Assembly: GCF_012276985.1 (NCBI RefSeq) | Contig: NZ_JAAXMM010000010.1 | Span: 1 to 64,000, forward strand | Direction: 5' to 3' | DNA: 64,000 bases | From: Agrobacterium sp. a22-2 | GTDB lineage: Bacteria > Pseudomonadota > Alphaproteobacteria > Rhizobiales > Rhizobiaceae | Shown: positions 55,359 through 64,000 of the stretch, in pieces | How the letters are laid out: each line of letters begins with the position of its first letter | Numbering within the stretch: position 1 is the stretch's first letter | The notes under the pieces: model-generated | What the model was told of the DNA's origin: nothing | What the model saw: only the letters and a program-made list of their open reading frames with translations | Database searches by the model: none | Translations under genes and position numbers: made by a program

Positions 55359-55778
55359 GTGTCCGATACTCCGTTTTTGAACGTCTCGGTTGGCCCCTTT
55401 GCCTTCAAGGCCAGGCTGGAACTTCAAAAGGCGCCGCTCACCTGCGCGGCCTTCCTGTCGCTGCTGCCGTTTGCCAATCAGGCGATCCATTCGCGCTGGA
55501 GCGGCGAGGCGGTCTGGGTGCCGCTTGGTGAGTTCCAGTTCGGCGTCGGTTTCGAAAACCACACCTGCCATCCCTCCAGAGGCGATATCCTGCTCTATCC
55601 GGGCGGCCACAGCGAAACGGAACTGCTGTTTGCCTATGGCAGCTCGTCTTTCGCCAGCAAGATGGGCGCGCTGGCCGGCAATCATTTTCTGACCCTGGTC
55701 GAAGGTCAGGAGCAGTTGGAAGAGATGGGCCGTCTCGTTCTCTGGCAAGGCGCCCAGCCGATCCGCTTCGAACGCTGA
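55359..55778 (+). CDS. DUF3830 (cyclophilin-like) protein
   Basis: A 139-residue protein beginning at GTG (SDTPFLNVSVGPFAFKARLE). It matches the DUF3830 family, whose beta-barrel resembles cyclophilins: HSRWSGEAVWVPLG, THxS-like NHTCHPSRGDILLYPGG and ETELLFAYG are conserved-looking blocks. Function is unknown. The start 3 bp past the smpB stop implies co-translation with smpB. Confidence 0.85.
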   Translation: MSDTPFLNVSVGPFAFKARLELQKAPLTCAAFLSLLPFANQAIHSRWSGEAVWVPLGEFQFGVGFENHTCHPSRGDILLYPGGHSETELLFAYGSSSFASKMGALAGNHFLTLVEGQEQLEEMGRLVLWQGAQPIRFER

Positions 55779-55784
55779 ACTGCA

Positions 55785-56663
55785 TCAAGACGCCAAGGAC
55801 GGCGTAGCATCTCCCTGAAACAGCGATTGCTGGCTGTGAAACAGTGCCACCAGCCTGTCGATCATGATGCGCACCTCGGGCCGGTTGCGGTCATCGTCAT
55901 GCATGGCGATCCACAGATCGACCGACAGCGCCTCGATCGGAGCGCCGATGCGCACCAGTCCCGGTTCCGTGTCTCCGATCAGGCAGGGCAGGACAGCCCT
56001 GCCGGCACCGGAACGGGCCAGCTCCAGCAGGGTTGGCGTGGTCGTCGTCCAGACGCTGATCCACTTGTCGGGCTGTCTTGAAATCCAGCGGTCGGCGGTG
56101 CTGGAGGCCTGCTCGCGGCCGATCGATATCCAGCGCTCTTCCGGCTCTGCCGCAACGGCCGGCGTCGCATAGGCGGCATAACCGGTGCGCACCGTTTGCC
56201 GTGACGCAAGATTGCCGGCCGCCGGCCGCTGGTGGGTCAATGCGATCTCCGCCTCGCGGAAAATCAGGTCGACACCGGTCTCCGTCGCTTTCAGGCACAG
56301 GCGGAACGGATCGTCCTTGGTCCAGATATCCGTCAAATGCCGCGCCAGGAACATGGCGAGCCAACCGTCACAGGCCACCGAGACGATCGGCAGGCAGTAT
56401 CCGTTCTCGTTCCACTGGCGGATGAAGGATGCCTGTGCATCCATGGCCCGCACATGGGCCAGCAGCACTTCGCCATCCGGGGCCAGCGAATAGCCCTTGT
56501 TGTGACGGACGAAGAGATGATGGCCGGTCGCCCGCTCCAGCGCCAGCATGCGCCGGCCGATGGTCGGCCCGCTGATCCCGGTTTTTTCCGCAGCGCCCAC
56601 CAGGCCACCCTCACGGGCCACCGCCAGGAACAGCCGAAGATCATCCCAGTTCTCGTCTTTCAT
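55785..56663 (-). CDS. LysR-family transcriptional regulator
   Basis: A 292-residue regulator. The N-terminal helix-turn-helix reads LRLFLAVAREGGLVGAAEKTGISGPTIGRRMLALERATGHHLFVRHNKG, in which the usual STVSR is replaced by GPTIGRR, as in one LysR subgroup. A LysR substrate-binding domain fills the rest. It is convergent with the DUF3830 gene, 6 bp away. The divergent 5' neighbour is a small frame of doubtful status. Confidence 0.9.
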   Translation of the reverse strand: MKDENWDDLRLFLAVAREGGLVGAAEKTGISGPTIGRRMLALERATGHHLFVRHNKGYSLAPDGEVLLAHVRAMDAQASFIRQWNENGYCLPIVSVACDGWLAMFLARHLTDIWTKDDPFRLCLKATETGVDLIFREAEIALTHQRPAAGNLASRQTVRTGYAAYATPAVAAEPEERWISIGREQASSTADRWISRQPDKWISVWTTTTPTLLELARSGAGRAVLPCLIGDTEPGLVRIGAPIEALSVDLWIAMHDDDRNRPEVRIMIDRLVALFHSQQSLFQGDATPSLAS

Positions 56664-56756
56664 GGTTGAAACGATCCGTTCATTCTTGCGTCTACACTGA
56701 ACAATTCCAGAGGCTTAAGTGATGTTGCTGATGATTTCACTGTGAAGGAAACGGCA

Positions 56757-56969
56757 ATGCAACTCAACTGGCTTTTGATATTCGAGGCCAAGACGGCCGA
56801 GGGAAAACGCAAGTGCCACCCGCTATCGGACCCTTTGGAAAGGCCGGAGTGGCAGAGGTGCGGATGGGCACTCGGAATGATGGCCTGGCTGTTGCACGAA
56901 CCACGCGGCAAGCGGAAGGCCCGCCTGCCGGCCCGCCGTCAAGCGGAGTGCTCGGCCTCGCCGTCATAG
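56757..56969 (+). CDS. Possible small protein, hypothetical
   Basis: A 70-residue frame, MQLNWLLIFEAKTAEGKRKCHPLSDPLERPEWQRCGWALGMMAWLLHEP, preceded by AAGGA and divergent from the LysR gene. The C-terminal 30 bp overlap the end of the PEP-mutase-like gene on the other strand. No family recognised. It may be spurious. Confidence 0.3.
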   Translation: MQLNWLLIFEAKTAEGKRKCHPLSDPLERPEWQRCGWALGMMAWLLHEPRGKRKARLPARRQAECSASPS

Positions 56970-57721
56970 AGGGCCTTCGCGGCGGCCGTGATGCCTGCCA
57001 TCGCCTGCCGGTAGGCGCCGGGGCCATAGCTGAGGCGCGAGACGCCCAGTTCGGCCAGGCGCGGGATCGGCGGCGTGCTGCCCATCGCCATGATGTTGAC
57101 CGGCAGCGAGACGGATGCGCAGACCTCGGCGATCAATTCCTCGCTTGCGAGACCTGGAACGAAGAACCCGTTTGCTCCGGCGTCGGCATAGGCGCGGGCT
57201 CGCCCAATCGCCTCCGTCATCAGGCCCTTGTGTCGGGCGTCGTCTCGTTCCTGCAGGAAAAAATCGGTGCGGGCGTTGATGAAGAGCGGTACGCCTTCGC
57301 TGTCGGCGACAGCGCGGATCGCGGCAATGCAGGCCGTTTGCCGCTCGATCGGGTACAGGCCGGATCCGTCGGGCTTGCCATCCTCGAAGTTGATGCCGAT
57401 GGCGCCGGCTTTCAGCATGCGGCGGACATTCTGCGCAACGGTATCCGCGTCTGCCGCATAGCCGCTTTCGAAATCGACCGAGAGCGGCAGGTCTGTGGTG
57501 GCAGCGATCCGCGCGACGATGGTCTCGACCAGGCCGAGCGGGATGGCCTCGCCATCGGCATAGCCATGGGCGGCGGCCACCGACCAACTGCCGGTCGCCA
57601 GCGCCGGCGCACCGGCTGCAGCCACCGCCTTGGCGGAGCCGGCATCCCAGATATTGTAGAGCACAAGCGGCTTGCCTTTGACATGCAGGGCCGCAAACGC
57701 CGTCGCCTTGTCTGTTGTCAT
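56939..57721 (-). CDS. Isocitrate lyase/PEP mutase superfamily protein
   Basis: A 260-residue TIM-barrel enzyme of the ICL/PEPM superfamily. It has YNIWDAGSAKAVAAAGAPALATGSWSVAAAHGY, the metal-binding LSVDFESGYAADADTV (Asp/Glu), GINFEDGKPDG and INARTDFFLQ. The KKCGH catalytic loop of isocitrate lyase is absent, so it is more like a 2-methylisocitrate-lyase- or carboxyvinyl-carboxyphosphonate-type relative. The reaction is unknown. It ends a likely unit with ada, whose stop lies 20 bp upstream of this start. Confidence 0.9.
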   Translation of the reverse strand: MTTDKATAFAALHVKGKPLVLYNIWDAGSAKAVAAAGAPALATGSWSVAAAHGYADGEAIPLGLVETIVARIAATTDLPLSVDFESGYAADADTVAQNVRRMLKAGAIGINFEDGKPDGSGLYPIERQTACIAAIRAVADSEGVPLFINARTDFFLQERDDARHKGLMTEAIGRARAYADAGANGFFVPGLASEELIAEVCASVSLPVNIMAMGSTPPIPRLAELGVSRLSYGPGAYRQAMAGITAAAKALYDGEAEHSA

Positions 57722-57741
57722 GTGTCAGGCCGCTCCTTGTT

Positions 57742-58815
57742 TCAGGTCGATTGCTTGGATGCGTCAGCGACCATACGCCGCTCGTGTTCGATCAGCCAGC
57801 GCTTGCGCCACAGACCGCCGCCATAGCCCGTCAGGCTGCCATCGGCACCCAGCACCCGGTGACACGGCACGACGATGGCGATCTGGTTGGCGCCATTGGC
57901 GCGTGCGACGGCCCTGACGGCAGACGGCCGCTCCAGCATCAGGGCGACATCGGTATAGCTGTGCACCACACCTGCCGGAATGGCGCGCAGAGCCGCCCAG
58001 ACCTGTCGCTCGAAATCCGTGCCATGGCCTGCCAGCCGGGTGTCGAACGCTGCACCGGTGCCGGCAAAATAGCGGCCGAGTTCCTGTTCGATCTGCTCGA
58101 TCGGCGCATTGCGTCCCATGACGATGCCGCAGCCGGTCACACGCTGTAGCCGGCGGATTTCGTTCGGCAGGGCCGGGCGGTCGGCGAATTCGAGAAGATG
58201 CAGGGCGTGCTCGTCGGCAATCGCCATCATCGGGCCGATCGGCGTTTCGATCCAGGCAGCCTTGAGAAAGACCTTGCCGCGCAGATGCGCCGGCGCCTCG
58301 CCGAACAGCTGCATCACGGCGGCGCGGAAGCCACTGCCCGATTCGAAACCGGCGTCGAGTTGGGCATCGATAACGGCTGTGCCGCCCGTCAGGTGTTCGG
58401 CAGCCTTGCCGACCCGGCGCAGGCGGGCGATTTCCAGAAAGCTCATGCCGAAGCGGCGCTTGAAGGCCCGCCGGACGGTGGACAGATCATGGCCGCGATC
58501 GGCAATGTCCCGCTCACTCCATCGCCGATCCGGCTCCGCATCAAGCGCTTCGAGCAGGGATTTGACCAGCGGGTCCGCCTCGCCGTAGGCCAGCATCGGC
58601 CGGCAGCGTTTGCAGGGCCGAAAGCCGGCCTCCAGGCAGCCGGCGATCGTCTCGCGAAACACGCAGTTTTCCCGTTTCGGCTTGCGGGCTGGGCAGGTGA
58701 ACCGGCAGAAAATGCCGGTCGAGGTGACGCAGACATAGGCAAAGCCGTCATAGGCGGCGTCGCGGCCCGTCAGGGCTTCATAGAGGATATCGTCGGTGGG
58801 GCGTTTGAACAGCAT
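57742..58815 (-). CDS. ada: Ada: methylphosphotriester/O6-methylguanine-DNA methyltransferase and regulator
   Basis: A 357-residue three-part adaptive-response protein. The N-terminal zinc domain has C37, C41, C68 and C71 (GIFCRFTCPARKP, GFRPCKRC), where C37 would take methyl groups from phosphotriesters. An AraC-type helix-turn-helix follows (about 95-180). The C-terminal MGMT domain carries the acceptor Cys in IVVPCHRVLG. All functions look intact, so it should both repair alkylated DNA and activate target genes. It lies upstream of the PEP-mutase-like gene on the same strand. Confidence 0.95.
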   Translation of the reverse strand: MLFKRPTDDILYEALTGRDAAYDGFAYVCVTSTGIFCRFTCPARKPKRENCVFRETIAGCLEAGFRPCKRCRPMLAYGEADPLVKSLLEALDAEPDRRWSERDIADRGHDLSTVRRAFKRRFGMSFLEIARLRRVGKAAEHLTGGTAVIDAQLDAGFESGSGFRAAVMQLFGEAPAHLRGKVFLKAAWIETPIGPMMAIADEHALHLLEFADRPALPNEIRRLQRVTGCGIVMGRNAPIEQIEQELGRYFAGTGAAFDTRLAGHGTDFERQVWAALRAIPAGVVHSYTDVALMLERPSAVRAVARANGANQIAIVVPCHRVLGADGSLTGYGGGLWRKRWLIEHERRMVADASKQST

Positions 58816-58905
58816 GGACCGACTTTAGCCGATCGATGCGAAAACGCCGCCGAAAAAAGAGCGTTGATTCCTCTCCGTTCGGCGGCGCGGTTTGAATGCC
58901 GACGT

Positions 58906-60420
58906 TCAGGCGGCGTAGCGCTGGCTGTAGGCAGCCGAGACCGGCTTATGCGCTTGGGAGCGGGACACGGTGAAGCGGGAAATCAGCGTCGTCAGGTGGG
59001 TGGAGACATCGACCAGCGTATAGGTCGAGGCATTGGTTTCCTCCACCATGGCGGCGTTCTGCTGGGTCATCTGGTCCATGCTGTTGATGGCCGAATTGAT
59101 CTCGCTGACGCCGGCCGCCTGTTCCTGGGCAGCGGTGGCAATCGCTGCGATATGGGTGTTGATCTCCTGCACCTGGGTGCTGATGGTGCGCAGCGCTTCG
59201 CCGGTCTCGTTGACCAGCGACACGCCTTGCGCCACGTCTCTGGAGGAACGGTCGATCAATGCCTTGATTTCCTTGGCCGCTTTGGCGGAGCGTTGTGCCA
59301 GCTCGCGCACCTCCTGGGCAACGACGGCAAAACCCTTGCCCGCGTCGCCGGCCCGGGCCGCCTCGACGCCGGCATTCAGCGCCAAAAGGTTGGTCTGGAA
59401 CGAGATTTCGTCGATCACGCTGATGATCTGGGTGATCTTGGACGAGGAATCCTCGATGGCGCCCATCGCCTCGACCGCCTTGCCGACGATCGTTCCCGAC
59501 CGGTTGGCTTCTTCGGCGGAACTGACCGCGACAGCCTGCGCCTCCTTGGTGCGCAGCGCCGATTGCTTGGCAATCGCCGTGATCTGCTCCAGGGCGGCCG
59601 ATGTCTCTTCCAGTGCCGCAGCCTGTTGCTCGGTGCGCTTTGCCATCTCGTCGGTGCTGCTGGTCAGTTCGCGCGTATTGGTCGAAACCTGGACGGCCTG
59701 GCTGACAATGTCGGCAAAGGCGTTCGCAAGGGTTTCCAGCGCGGTGTTGAAGTTCGCCTTCAGCGGCGCAAATTTCGCCGCCAGCGGCTGGTCGATCGCA
59801 GCGGTCAGGTTGCCGCGGCTGAGTTCGCCAAGCGCTGCGTCGAGGGCTGCCAGTGCCTGTTCCTGTTCGGCTTCAAGGACATCACGTTCATGTTCCGCCG
59901 TGGCGCGGGTTTCCGCCAGCGCTTCCAGATAGACCGAGATCGAATAGTCCATGTCGAGCATGGCGGCCTTCATAATGGCGCCGATCTTGCTCGACAGCGC
60001 GCGCGCCTTCTTGGCCTGAAGGAAACCGCCCAACTCGTCGGCAATGATCGTTTCGATCAAAGCATCGAGGATCAGCGCATAGCCGCCGATATACCAGCGT
60101 GGCTCCAGCCCAAGTCGGGCATGGGTGCGGCCGATCGTCGATACCGCGCTCACATAATCCTGGTTGAATTTGCCAGAGGCGATCAGGCCCCAATGGCTCA
60201 CCTGACGCTGTTTGGCGTGCTGGATATGCGCATCGTTCGAGAAGAATTTCGCGGTGTCCGGATGGGCCTTCGCCGTGGTGTAGAAACGGTCCAGGGCCGG
60301 GCCGATTCTGGCGGAAATCAGGGGTTGCAGAGCGGCAAGCGTGGCCTTCTGTTCAGGCCCGAGTCCTAAAAAAGTCAAGCGCTCGCCAAGCTGGAGATCG
60401 GTCCTGCTGGAATTTGTCAT
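58906..60420 (-). CDS. Globin-coupled methyl-accepting chemotaxis protein
   Basis: A 504-residue soluble chemoreceptor. The N-terminal protoglobin (about 8-165) has proximal haem ligand H100 in [19 protein letters not shown] helical linker with a HAMP-like segment ([17 protein letters not shown]) follows. The signalling domain tip is [43 protein letters not shown]. No membrane helices. It should be an aerotaxis (O2) sensor of the HemAT/McpY kind. The start MTNSSRTD is preferred over an ATG seven codons upstream. No che genes are nearby. Confidence 0.95.
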   Translation of the reverse strand: MTNSSRTDLQLGERLTFLGLGPEQKATLAALQPLISARIGPALDRFYTTAKAHPDTAKFFSNDAHIQHAKQRQVSHWGLIASGKFNQDYVSAVSTIGRTHARLGLEPRWYIGGYALILDALIETIIADELGGFLQAKKARALSSKIGAIMKAAMLDMDYSISVYLEALAETRATAEHERDVLEAEQEQALAALDAALGELSRGNLTAAIDQPLAAKFAPLKANFNTALETLANAFADIVSQAVQVSTNTRELTSSTDEMAKRTEQQAAALEETSAALEQITAIAKQSALRTKEAQAVAVSSAEEANRSGTIVGKAVEAMGAIEDSSSKITQIISVIDEISFQTNLLALNAGVEAARAGDAGKGFAVVAQEVRELAQRSAKAAKEIKALIDRSSRDVAQGVSLVNETGEALRTISTQVQEINTHIAAIATAAQEQAAGVSEINSAINSMDQMTQQNAAMVEETNASTYTLVDVSTHLTTLISRFTVSRSQAHKPVSAAYSQRYAA

Positions 60421-60660
60421 GATGTACCTATGGGGTCGCAATGCGAAGAAACGGAAAAGGGCATGGCGAAGAAACCGGGTTGCCTCGCCCCGTTCCTTAC
60501 ATGCGCATGCGTAATGCTATGTCGCATAACAAGTTAAGAATATGATAATAGTCAGATGATGATGCGCTCTGGCAGCCCGGTGGGCTGGGTGCCGCCGGTC
60601 GGCGGCGCGGGGCAAGGGGGCATCGGCGGCCGGCCATGCGGTTCGCCGCAGGCGCTCGGC

Positions 60661-61245
60661 TCAGTCTTCCAGGTCGATGTCGTTGGAGACCACTTCGACC
60701 GTGCGGCTCGGGCGTTCGCTCGGGTCGCGTCCCACTTCGGCCTTCAGGGTGACCAGGTCGATGAAATGGTCGGCCTGCCGGCGCAGGTCGTCGGCGATCA
60801 TCGGCGGCTGGGTTGCCATGGTCGAAACGACCGAAACCTTGCGGCCCTTGCGCTGCAGCGCTTCCACCAGGGTGGTGAAATCGCCGTCGCCGGAGAAGAT
60901 GACCAGGTGGTCGACCGTGCTCGACTGCTCCATGGCGTCGATGGCCAGTTCGATATCCATATTGCCCTTCACCTTGCGGCGGCCCATGGAGTCGGTGAAC
61001 TCCTTGGCAGGCTTGGTGACGACCTTGTAGCCATTGTAGTCGAGCCAGTCGATTAGCGGCCGGATCGACGAATATTCCTGGTCTTCGATCAGGGCGGTGT
61101 AATAATAGGCCCGTAGCAGATAGCCGCGCTTTTGAAAGGCCTTCAGCAATTTTCGATAATCAATGTCGAAGCCGAGGCTCTTCGACGCAGCGTAAAGATT
61201 GGCGCCGTCGATGAACAGGGCAATTTTCTCCCGCGGGTCAAACAT
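60661..61245 (-). CDS. NYN-domain protein (LabA/DUF88 family)
   Basis: A 194-residue PIN-like nuclease-fold protein. Conserved acidic positions are seen in IALFIDGANLY (Asp about 13), KGNMDIELAIDAM and VIFSGDGDFTTLVEAL. Family members are thought to be RNases, but activity is not proven for this group. The acidic tail ends NDIDLED. In Rhizobiaceae it commonly lies between smpB and rpoZ, as here. It diverges from rpoZ across 298 bp that hold no other gene. Confidence 0.93.
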   Translation of the reverse strand: MFDPREKIALFIDGANLYAASKSLGFDIDYRKLLKAFQKRGYLLRAYYYTALIEDQEYSSIRPLIDWLDYNGYKVVTKPAKEFTDSMGRRKVKGNMDIELAIDAMEQSSTVDHLVIFSGDGDFTTLVEALQRKGRKVSVVSTMATQPPMIADDLRRQADHFIDLVTLKAEVGRDPSERPSRTVEVVSNDIDLED

Positions 61246-61543
61246 GCTGCAACATTCCTTTTCTTTTTAAAATTAGCATCGCGGCAAACGTCAATCAAAA
61301 CAAAAGATTACCGTAGTTCTCATGAATAGCCCATGTAATTTATGAAATATTCATATACGAATCCATTTAGGGCAGGACTTCCGATATTCCAAGCACGCAG
61401 GGGTTGAGTAAGGGGTTTGTTGCGCCCATTTATTCGCTGCATCGCGGCAGGAATCGATCTGCCGGAAGGAAAAACTTGAATTTGCCCTGTTTTAATTGTA
61501 TCGCGCTCCTAATCCAAAAGAACTTGACCAAAAAGGACAGGCA

Positions 61544-61945
61544 ATGGCCCGCGTCACAGTAGAAGATTGCATCGACAAGGTAGACAACCGCTTCGAGCTG
61601 GTGCTCCTTGCAAGCCATCGCGCACGGCAGATTTCCCAGGGCGCTTCGATCACCATCGATCGCGACAACGACAAGAATCCGGTCGTGGCGCTGCGCGAGA
61701 TTGCCGACGAAACCCTTTCGCCGGACGATCTGAAGGAAGACCTCATTCATTCGCTGCAGAAGCACGTCGAAATCGACGAGCCGGAGCAGGAAGCTGGTTC
61801 TTCGTCCGGCACGGCGGCCCTGGTCTCCAAGAACGATGAAGACGACGACATGCCGGAGCCCGTCACCTTCGACCAGATGTCGGAAGAAGAGCTTTTGGCC
61901 GGTATCGAAGGACTTGTTCCGCCGGAAAAGAGCGACGATTACTAA
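61544..61945 (+). CDS. rpoZ: RNA polymerase omega subunit
   Basis: A 133-residue omega subunit that aids RNA polymerase assembly and binds ppGpp in proteobacteria. The N-terminus [31 protein letters not shown] and the [10 protein letters not shown] motif are diagnostic. An acidic C-terminal extension is usual for alphaproteobacteria. The start has AAAAGGA upstream; a 16-codon longer frame is not supported. It lies 97 bp before rsh, the (p)ppGpp synthetase gene, with a terminator between. Confidence 0.97.
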   Translation: MARVTVEDCIDKVDNRFELVLLASHRARQISQGASITIDRDNDKNPVVALREIADETLSPDDLKEDLIHSLQKHVEIDEPEQEAGSSSGTAALVSKNDEDDDMPEPVTFDQMSEEELLAGIEGLVPPEKSDDY

Positions 61946-61990
61946 TCGTCAAGCTTTCCGATCTAATCTGGCGTGATGGAGTGCGTTTTC

Positions 61991-62024
61991 GTGCGTCAAC
62001 CGTAATGGTTGGCGCGCTTTTTCT
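61991..62024 (+). terminator. Rho-independent terminator of rpoZ
   Basis: GTGCGTCAACC (61991-62001) pairs with GGTTGGCGCGC (62007-62017), followed by TTTTTC. It may only partly stop transcription into rsh. Confidence 0.8.
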
Positions 62025-62042
62025 TTCCCGGAGTAGCCTTGG

Positions 62043-64000
62043 ATGATGCGGCAATACGAGCTCGTTGAGCGAGTTCAGAAATATAAGCCCGACGCCAACG
62101 AAGCGCTCCTGAACAAAGCCTACGTTTATGCCATGCAGAAGCATGGCCAGCAGAAGCGGGCGAGCGGCGACCCCTATATTTCCCACCCCCTCGAAGTCGC
62201 CGCCATTCTCACCGACATGCATCTGGACGAATCGACGATCGCCGTCGCCCTTCTGCATGACACGATCGAGGATACGACGGCGACGCGCGCCGAGATCGAC
62301 GATCTGTTCGGCGAGGATATCGGCCGTCTGGTCGAGGGCCTGACCAAGCTCAAGAAGCTCGATCTGGTCACCAAGAAGGCCAAGCAGGCGGAAAATCTGC
62401 GCAAGCTGCTGCTGGCGATTTCGGACGATGTGCGCGTGCTGTTGGTCAAGCTTGCCGACCGGCTGCACAATATGCGCACGCTGGAGCATATGCGCGATGA
62501 CAAGCGCGCCCGCATCTCCGAAGAGACGATGGAAATCTATGCGCCGCTGGCCGGTCGCATGGGCATGCAGGACATGCGCGACGAGCTGGAGGATCTGTCC
62601 TTCCGCTACATCAATCCCGAAGCCTATGAAACGGTGACCAAGCGCCTGGAGGAATTGTCCCAGCGCAACGAGGGACTGATCAAGAAGATCGAGGACGAGT
62701 TGCGCGAGCTTCTGGTGGCGCAGGGGCTGGAGGCGCCCGCCGTCAAGGGGCGCCAGAAGAAGCCCTATTCGGTCTTTCGCAAGATGCAGTCGAAGTCTTT
62801 GTCCTTCGAACAGCTCTCGGATGTCTACGGCTTCCGTGTCGTCGTCAACGACGTGCCGTCCTGTTACAAGGCGCTCGGCGTTGTCCACACCCGCTGGCGC
62901 GTCGTGCCGGGCCGGTTCAAGGATTATATCTCGACGCCCAAGCAGAACGATTATCGCTCCATTCACACCACCATCGTCGGCCCGTCGCGCCAGCGCATCG
63001 AGCTGCAGATCCGCACCCGCCGCATGCACGAGATCGCCGAATACGGTATCGCCGCCCATGCGCTTTATAAGGATGGTGAAAACGGCGAGCCCGGCGAACT
63101 GCTGTCGCGCGAAAGCAATGCCTATTCCTGGCTGCGCCATACCATCGAGGCCCTGGCCGAAGGCGATAACCCGGAGGAGTTCCTCGAGCATACCAAGCTC
63201 GAGCTGTTCCAGGACCAGGTGTTCTGCTTCACGCCGAAGGGCAAGTTGATCGCCCTGCCGCGTGGCGCCACGCCGATCGATTTTGCCTATGCCGTCCACA
63301 CCAATATCGGCGACACCACGGTCGGCGCCAAGATCAACGGCCGGATCATGCCGCTGGTGACCCGTCTGAGCAATGGCGACGAGGTCGAGATCATCCGCTC
63401 GGGCGTCCAGGTGCCGCCGGCCGCCTGGGAGGAGATCGTCGTCACCGGCAAGGCGCGCTCTGCGATCCGCCGCGCCACCCGCATGGCGATCCGCAAGCAA
63501 TATTCCGGCCTCGGCCATCGTATCCTGGAGCGCACCTTCGAGCGCGCCGGCAAGGTCTTTTCCCGCGACGCGTTGCGCCCGGCTTTGCATCGCCTCGGCC
63601 ATCGCGATGTCGAGGATGCCATTGCCGCGGTTGGGCGTGGCGAAATGTCGTCGCTGGATGTTCTGCGCGCCGTGTTCCCCGACTACCAGGACGAGCGCGT
63701 CACGGTAAAGCCGGCGGCGGATGATGGCTGGTTCAACATGCGTTCGGCCAGCGGCATGATGTTCAAGCTGCCGGGCAAGACGGCGGCGGACCGTGAAGCG
63801 GCGGCCAAGGCGGCCGCGGCCGGCGAAGCGCTCGACCCCTTGCCGATCCGCGGCCTCTCCGGTGCCGTCGAGGTGCATTTCACCCCGGCCGGCGCTGTGC
63901 CGGGCGACCGCATCGTCGGCATCATGGAAGAAGGCAAGGGCATTACCATCTATCCGATCCAGGCCTCGGCGCTGCAGCGTTTCGACGACGAGCCGGAACG
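62043..64000 (+). CDS. rsh: Bifunctional (p)ppGpp synthetase/hydrolase, partial
   Basis: The open frame runs from ATG 62043 past the right edge (652 codons visible of a protein usually near 740). The hydrolase HD domain has H48, H72 and D73 (ISHPLE, ALLHDTIEDT). The synthetase has DVYGFRVVV, DYISTPKQNDYRSIHTT and ELQIRTRRMHEIAEYGIAAH. The TGS domain follows (VFCFTPKGKLIALPRGATPIDFAYAVHT). The C-terminal ACT domain is mostly cut off. It controls the stringent response as the single Rel/Spo enzyme typical of rhizobia. An alternative start is the next ATG, one codon in. Confidence 0.96.
   Translation, partial: MMRQYELVERVQKYKPDANEALLNKAYVYAMQKHGQQKRASGDPYISHPLEVAAILTDMHLDESTIAVALLHDTIEDTTATRAEIDDLFGEDIGRLVEGLTKLKKLDLVTKKAKQAENLRKLLLAISDDVRVLLVKLADRLHNMRTLEHMRDDKRARISEETMEIYAPLAGRMGMQDMRDELEDLSFRYINPEAYETVTKRLEELSQRNEGLIKKIEDELRELLVAQGLEAPAVKGRQKKPYSVFRKMQSKSLSFEQLSDVYGFRVVVNDVPSCYKALGVVHTRWRVVPGRFKDYISTPKQNDYRSIHTTIVGPSRQRIELQIRTRRMHEIAEYGIAAHALYKDGENGEPGELLSRESNAYSWLRHTIEALAEGDNPEEFLEHTKLELFQDQVFCFTPKGKLIALPRGATPIDFAYAVHTNIGDTTVGAKINGRIMPLVTRLSNGDEVEIIRSGVQVPPAAWEEIVVTGKARSAIRRATRMAIRKQYSGLGHRILERTFERAGKVFSRDALRPALHRLGHRDVEDAIAAVGRGEMSSLDVLRAVFPDYQDERVTVKPAADDGWFNMRSASGMMFKLPGKTAADREAAAKAAAAGEALDPLPIRGLSGAVEVHFTPAGAVPGDRIVGIMEEGKGITIYPIQASALQRFDDEPE

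Overview
The window looks like chromosomal DNA from a Rhizobiaceae alphaproteobacterium (Rhizobium/Agrobacterium type). Reasons: G+C-rich coding sequence with strong third-position G/C, the order lytic transglycosylase - dapA - smpB - NYN protein - rpoZ - rsh at the right end (familiar from Rhizobiaceae chromosomes), two Porin_2-type porins of the rhizobial RopA/RopB kind, PilZ and host-attachment proteins, and many LysR, Lrp, HxlR, PadR and AraC regulators paired with divergent targets. The assignment rests on recognition of families and gene order, not on a database search.

Layout. 0-5 kb: an atypical SDR, the respiratory-chain flavoprotein etfQO with a probable LiuR-type operator in its promoter, and a serralysin-like RTX metalloprotease wedged between etfQO and a second, degenerate copy of the etfQO 3' end. 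5-16 kb: small transport and regulation modules (GNAT, orphan VapB-like antitoxin, LtrA, DoxX, L,D-transpeptidase, AraC plus DMT exporter, Lrp plus DMT exporter, HxlR plus MDR reductase, MFS exporter, lipid kinase). 16-21.4 kb: a four-gene oligopeptide ABC importer operon. 21.6-25.4 kb: a divergent pair that looks like putrescine use (glutamine-synthetase-like ligase and class III aminotransferase), then an SDR. 25.5-27 kb: a PadR-DUF2218 pair with a palindromic operator, facing an OsmC gene. 27-28.4 kb: a short A/T-richer island with one interrupted gene carrying a deoxyribosyltransferase-like domain. 28.5-36.8 kb: AMP nucleosidase, small exported proteins, LysR/SDR/tautomerase, a HisC-like aminotransferase, and a PilZ - host-attachment - PilZ cluster.

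36.8-46 kb: a strongly structured non-coding stretch upstream of a small membrane protein and a NodT-type outer-membrane lipoprotein, glutaryl-CoA dehydrogenase, a second RTX protein, a ferredoxin-reductase-like flavoprotein with an HpaI-type aldolase, and a Cache-type chemoreceptor. 46-50.5 kb: an intact tyrosine recombinase, then two porin genes in inverted orientation flanking tRNA-Ser(GCU); their first 195 bp, including the ribosome binding site, are almost identical. 50.5-64 kb: conserved core genes (hydrolase, lytic transglycosylase, dapA, smpB, DUF3830, LysR, PEP-mutase-like, ada, a globin-coupled chemoreceptor, NYN, rpoZ) and rsh, which runs off the right edge.

The most interesting signals are the duplicated etfQO 3' end around the protease gene, the interrupted NDT-like gene in a compositionally different patch, the structured leader near 37.1 kb, the large palindrome that ends two convergent genes at 8.4 kb, and the porin inverted duplication next to an integrase. 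No complete new multi-gene system is demonstrated here.
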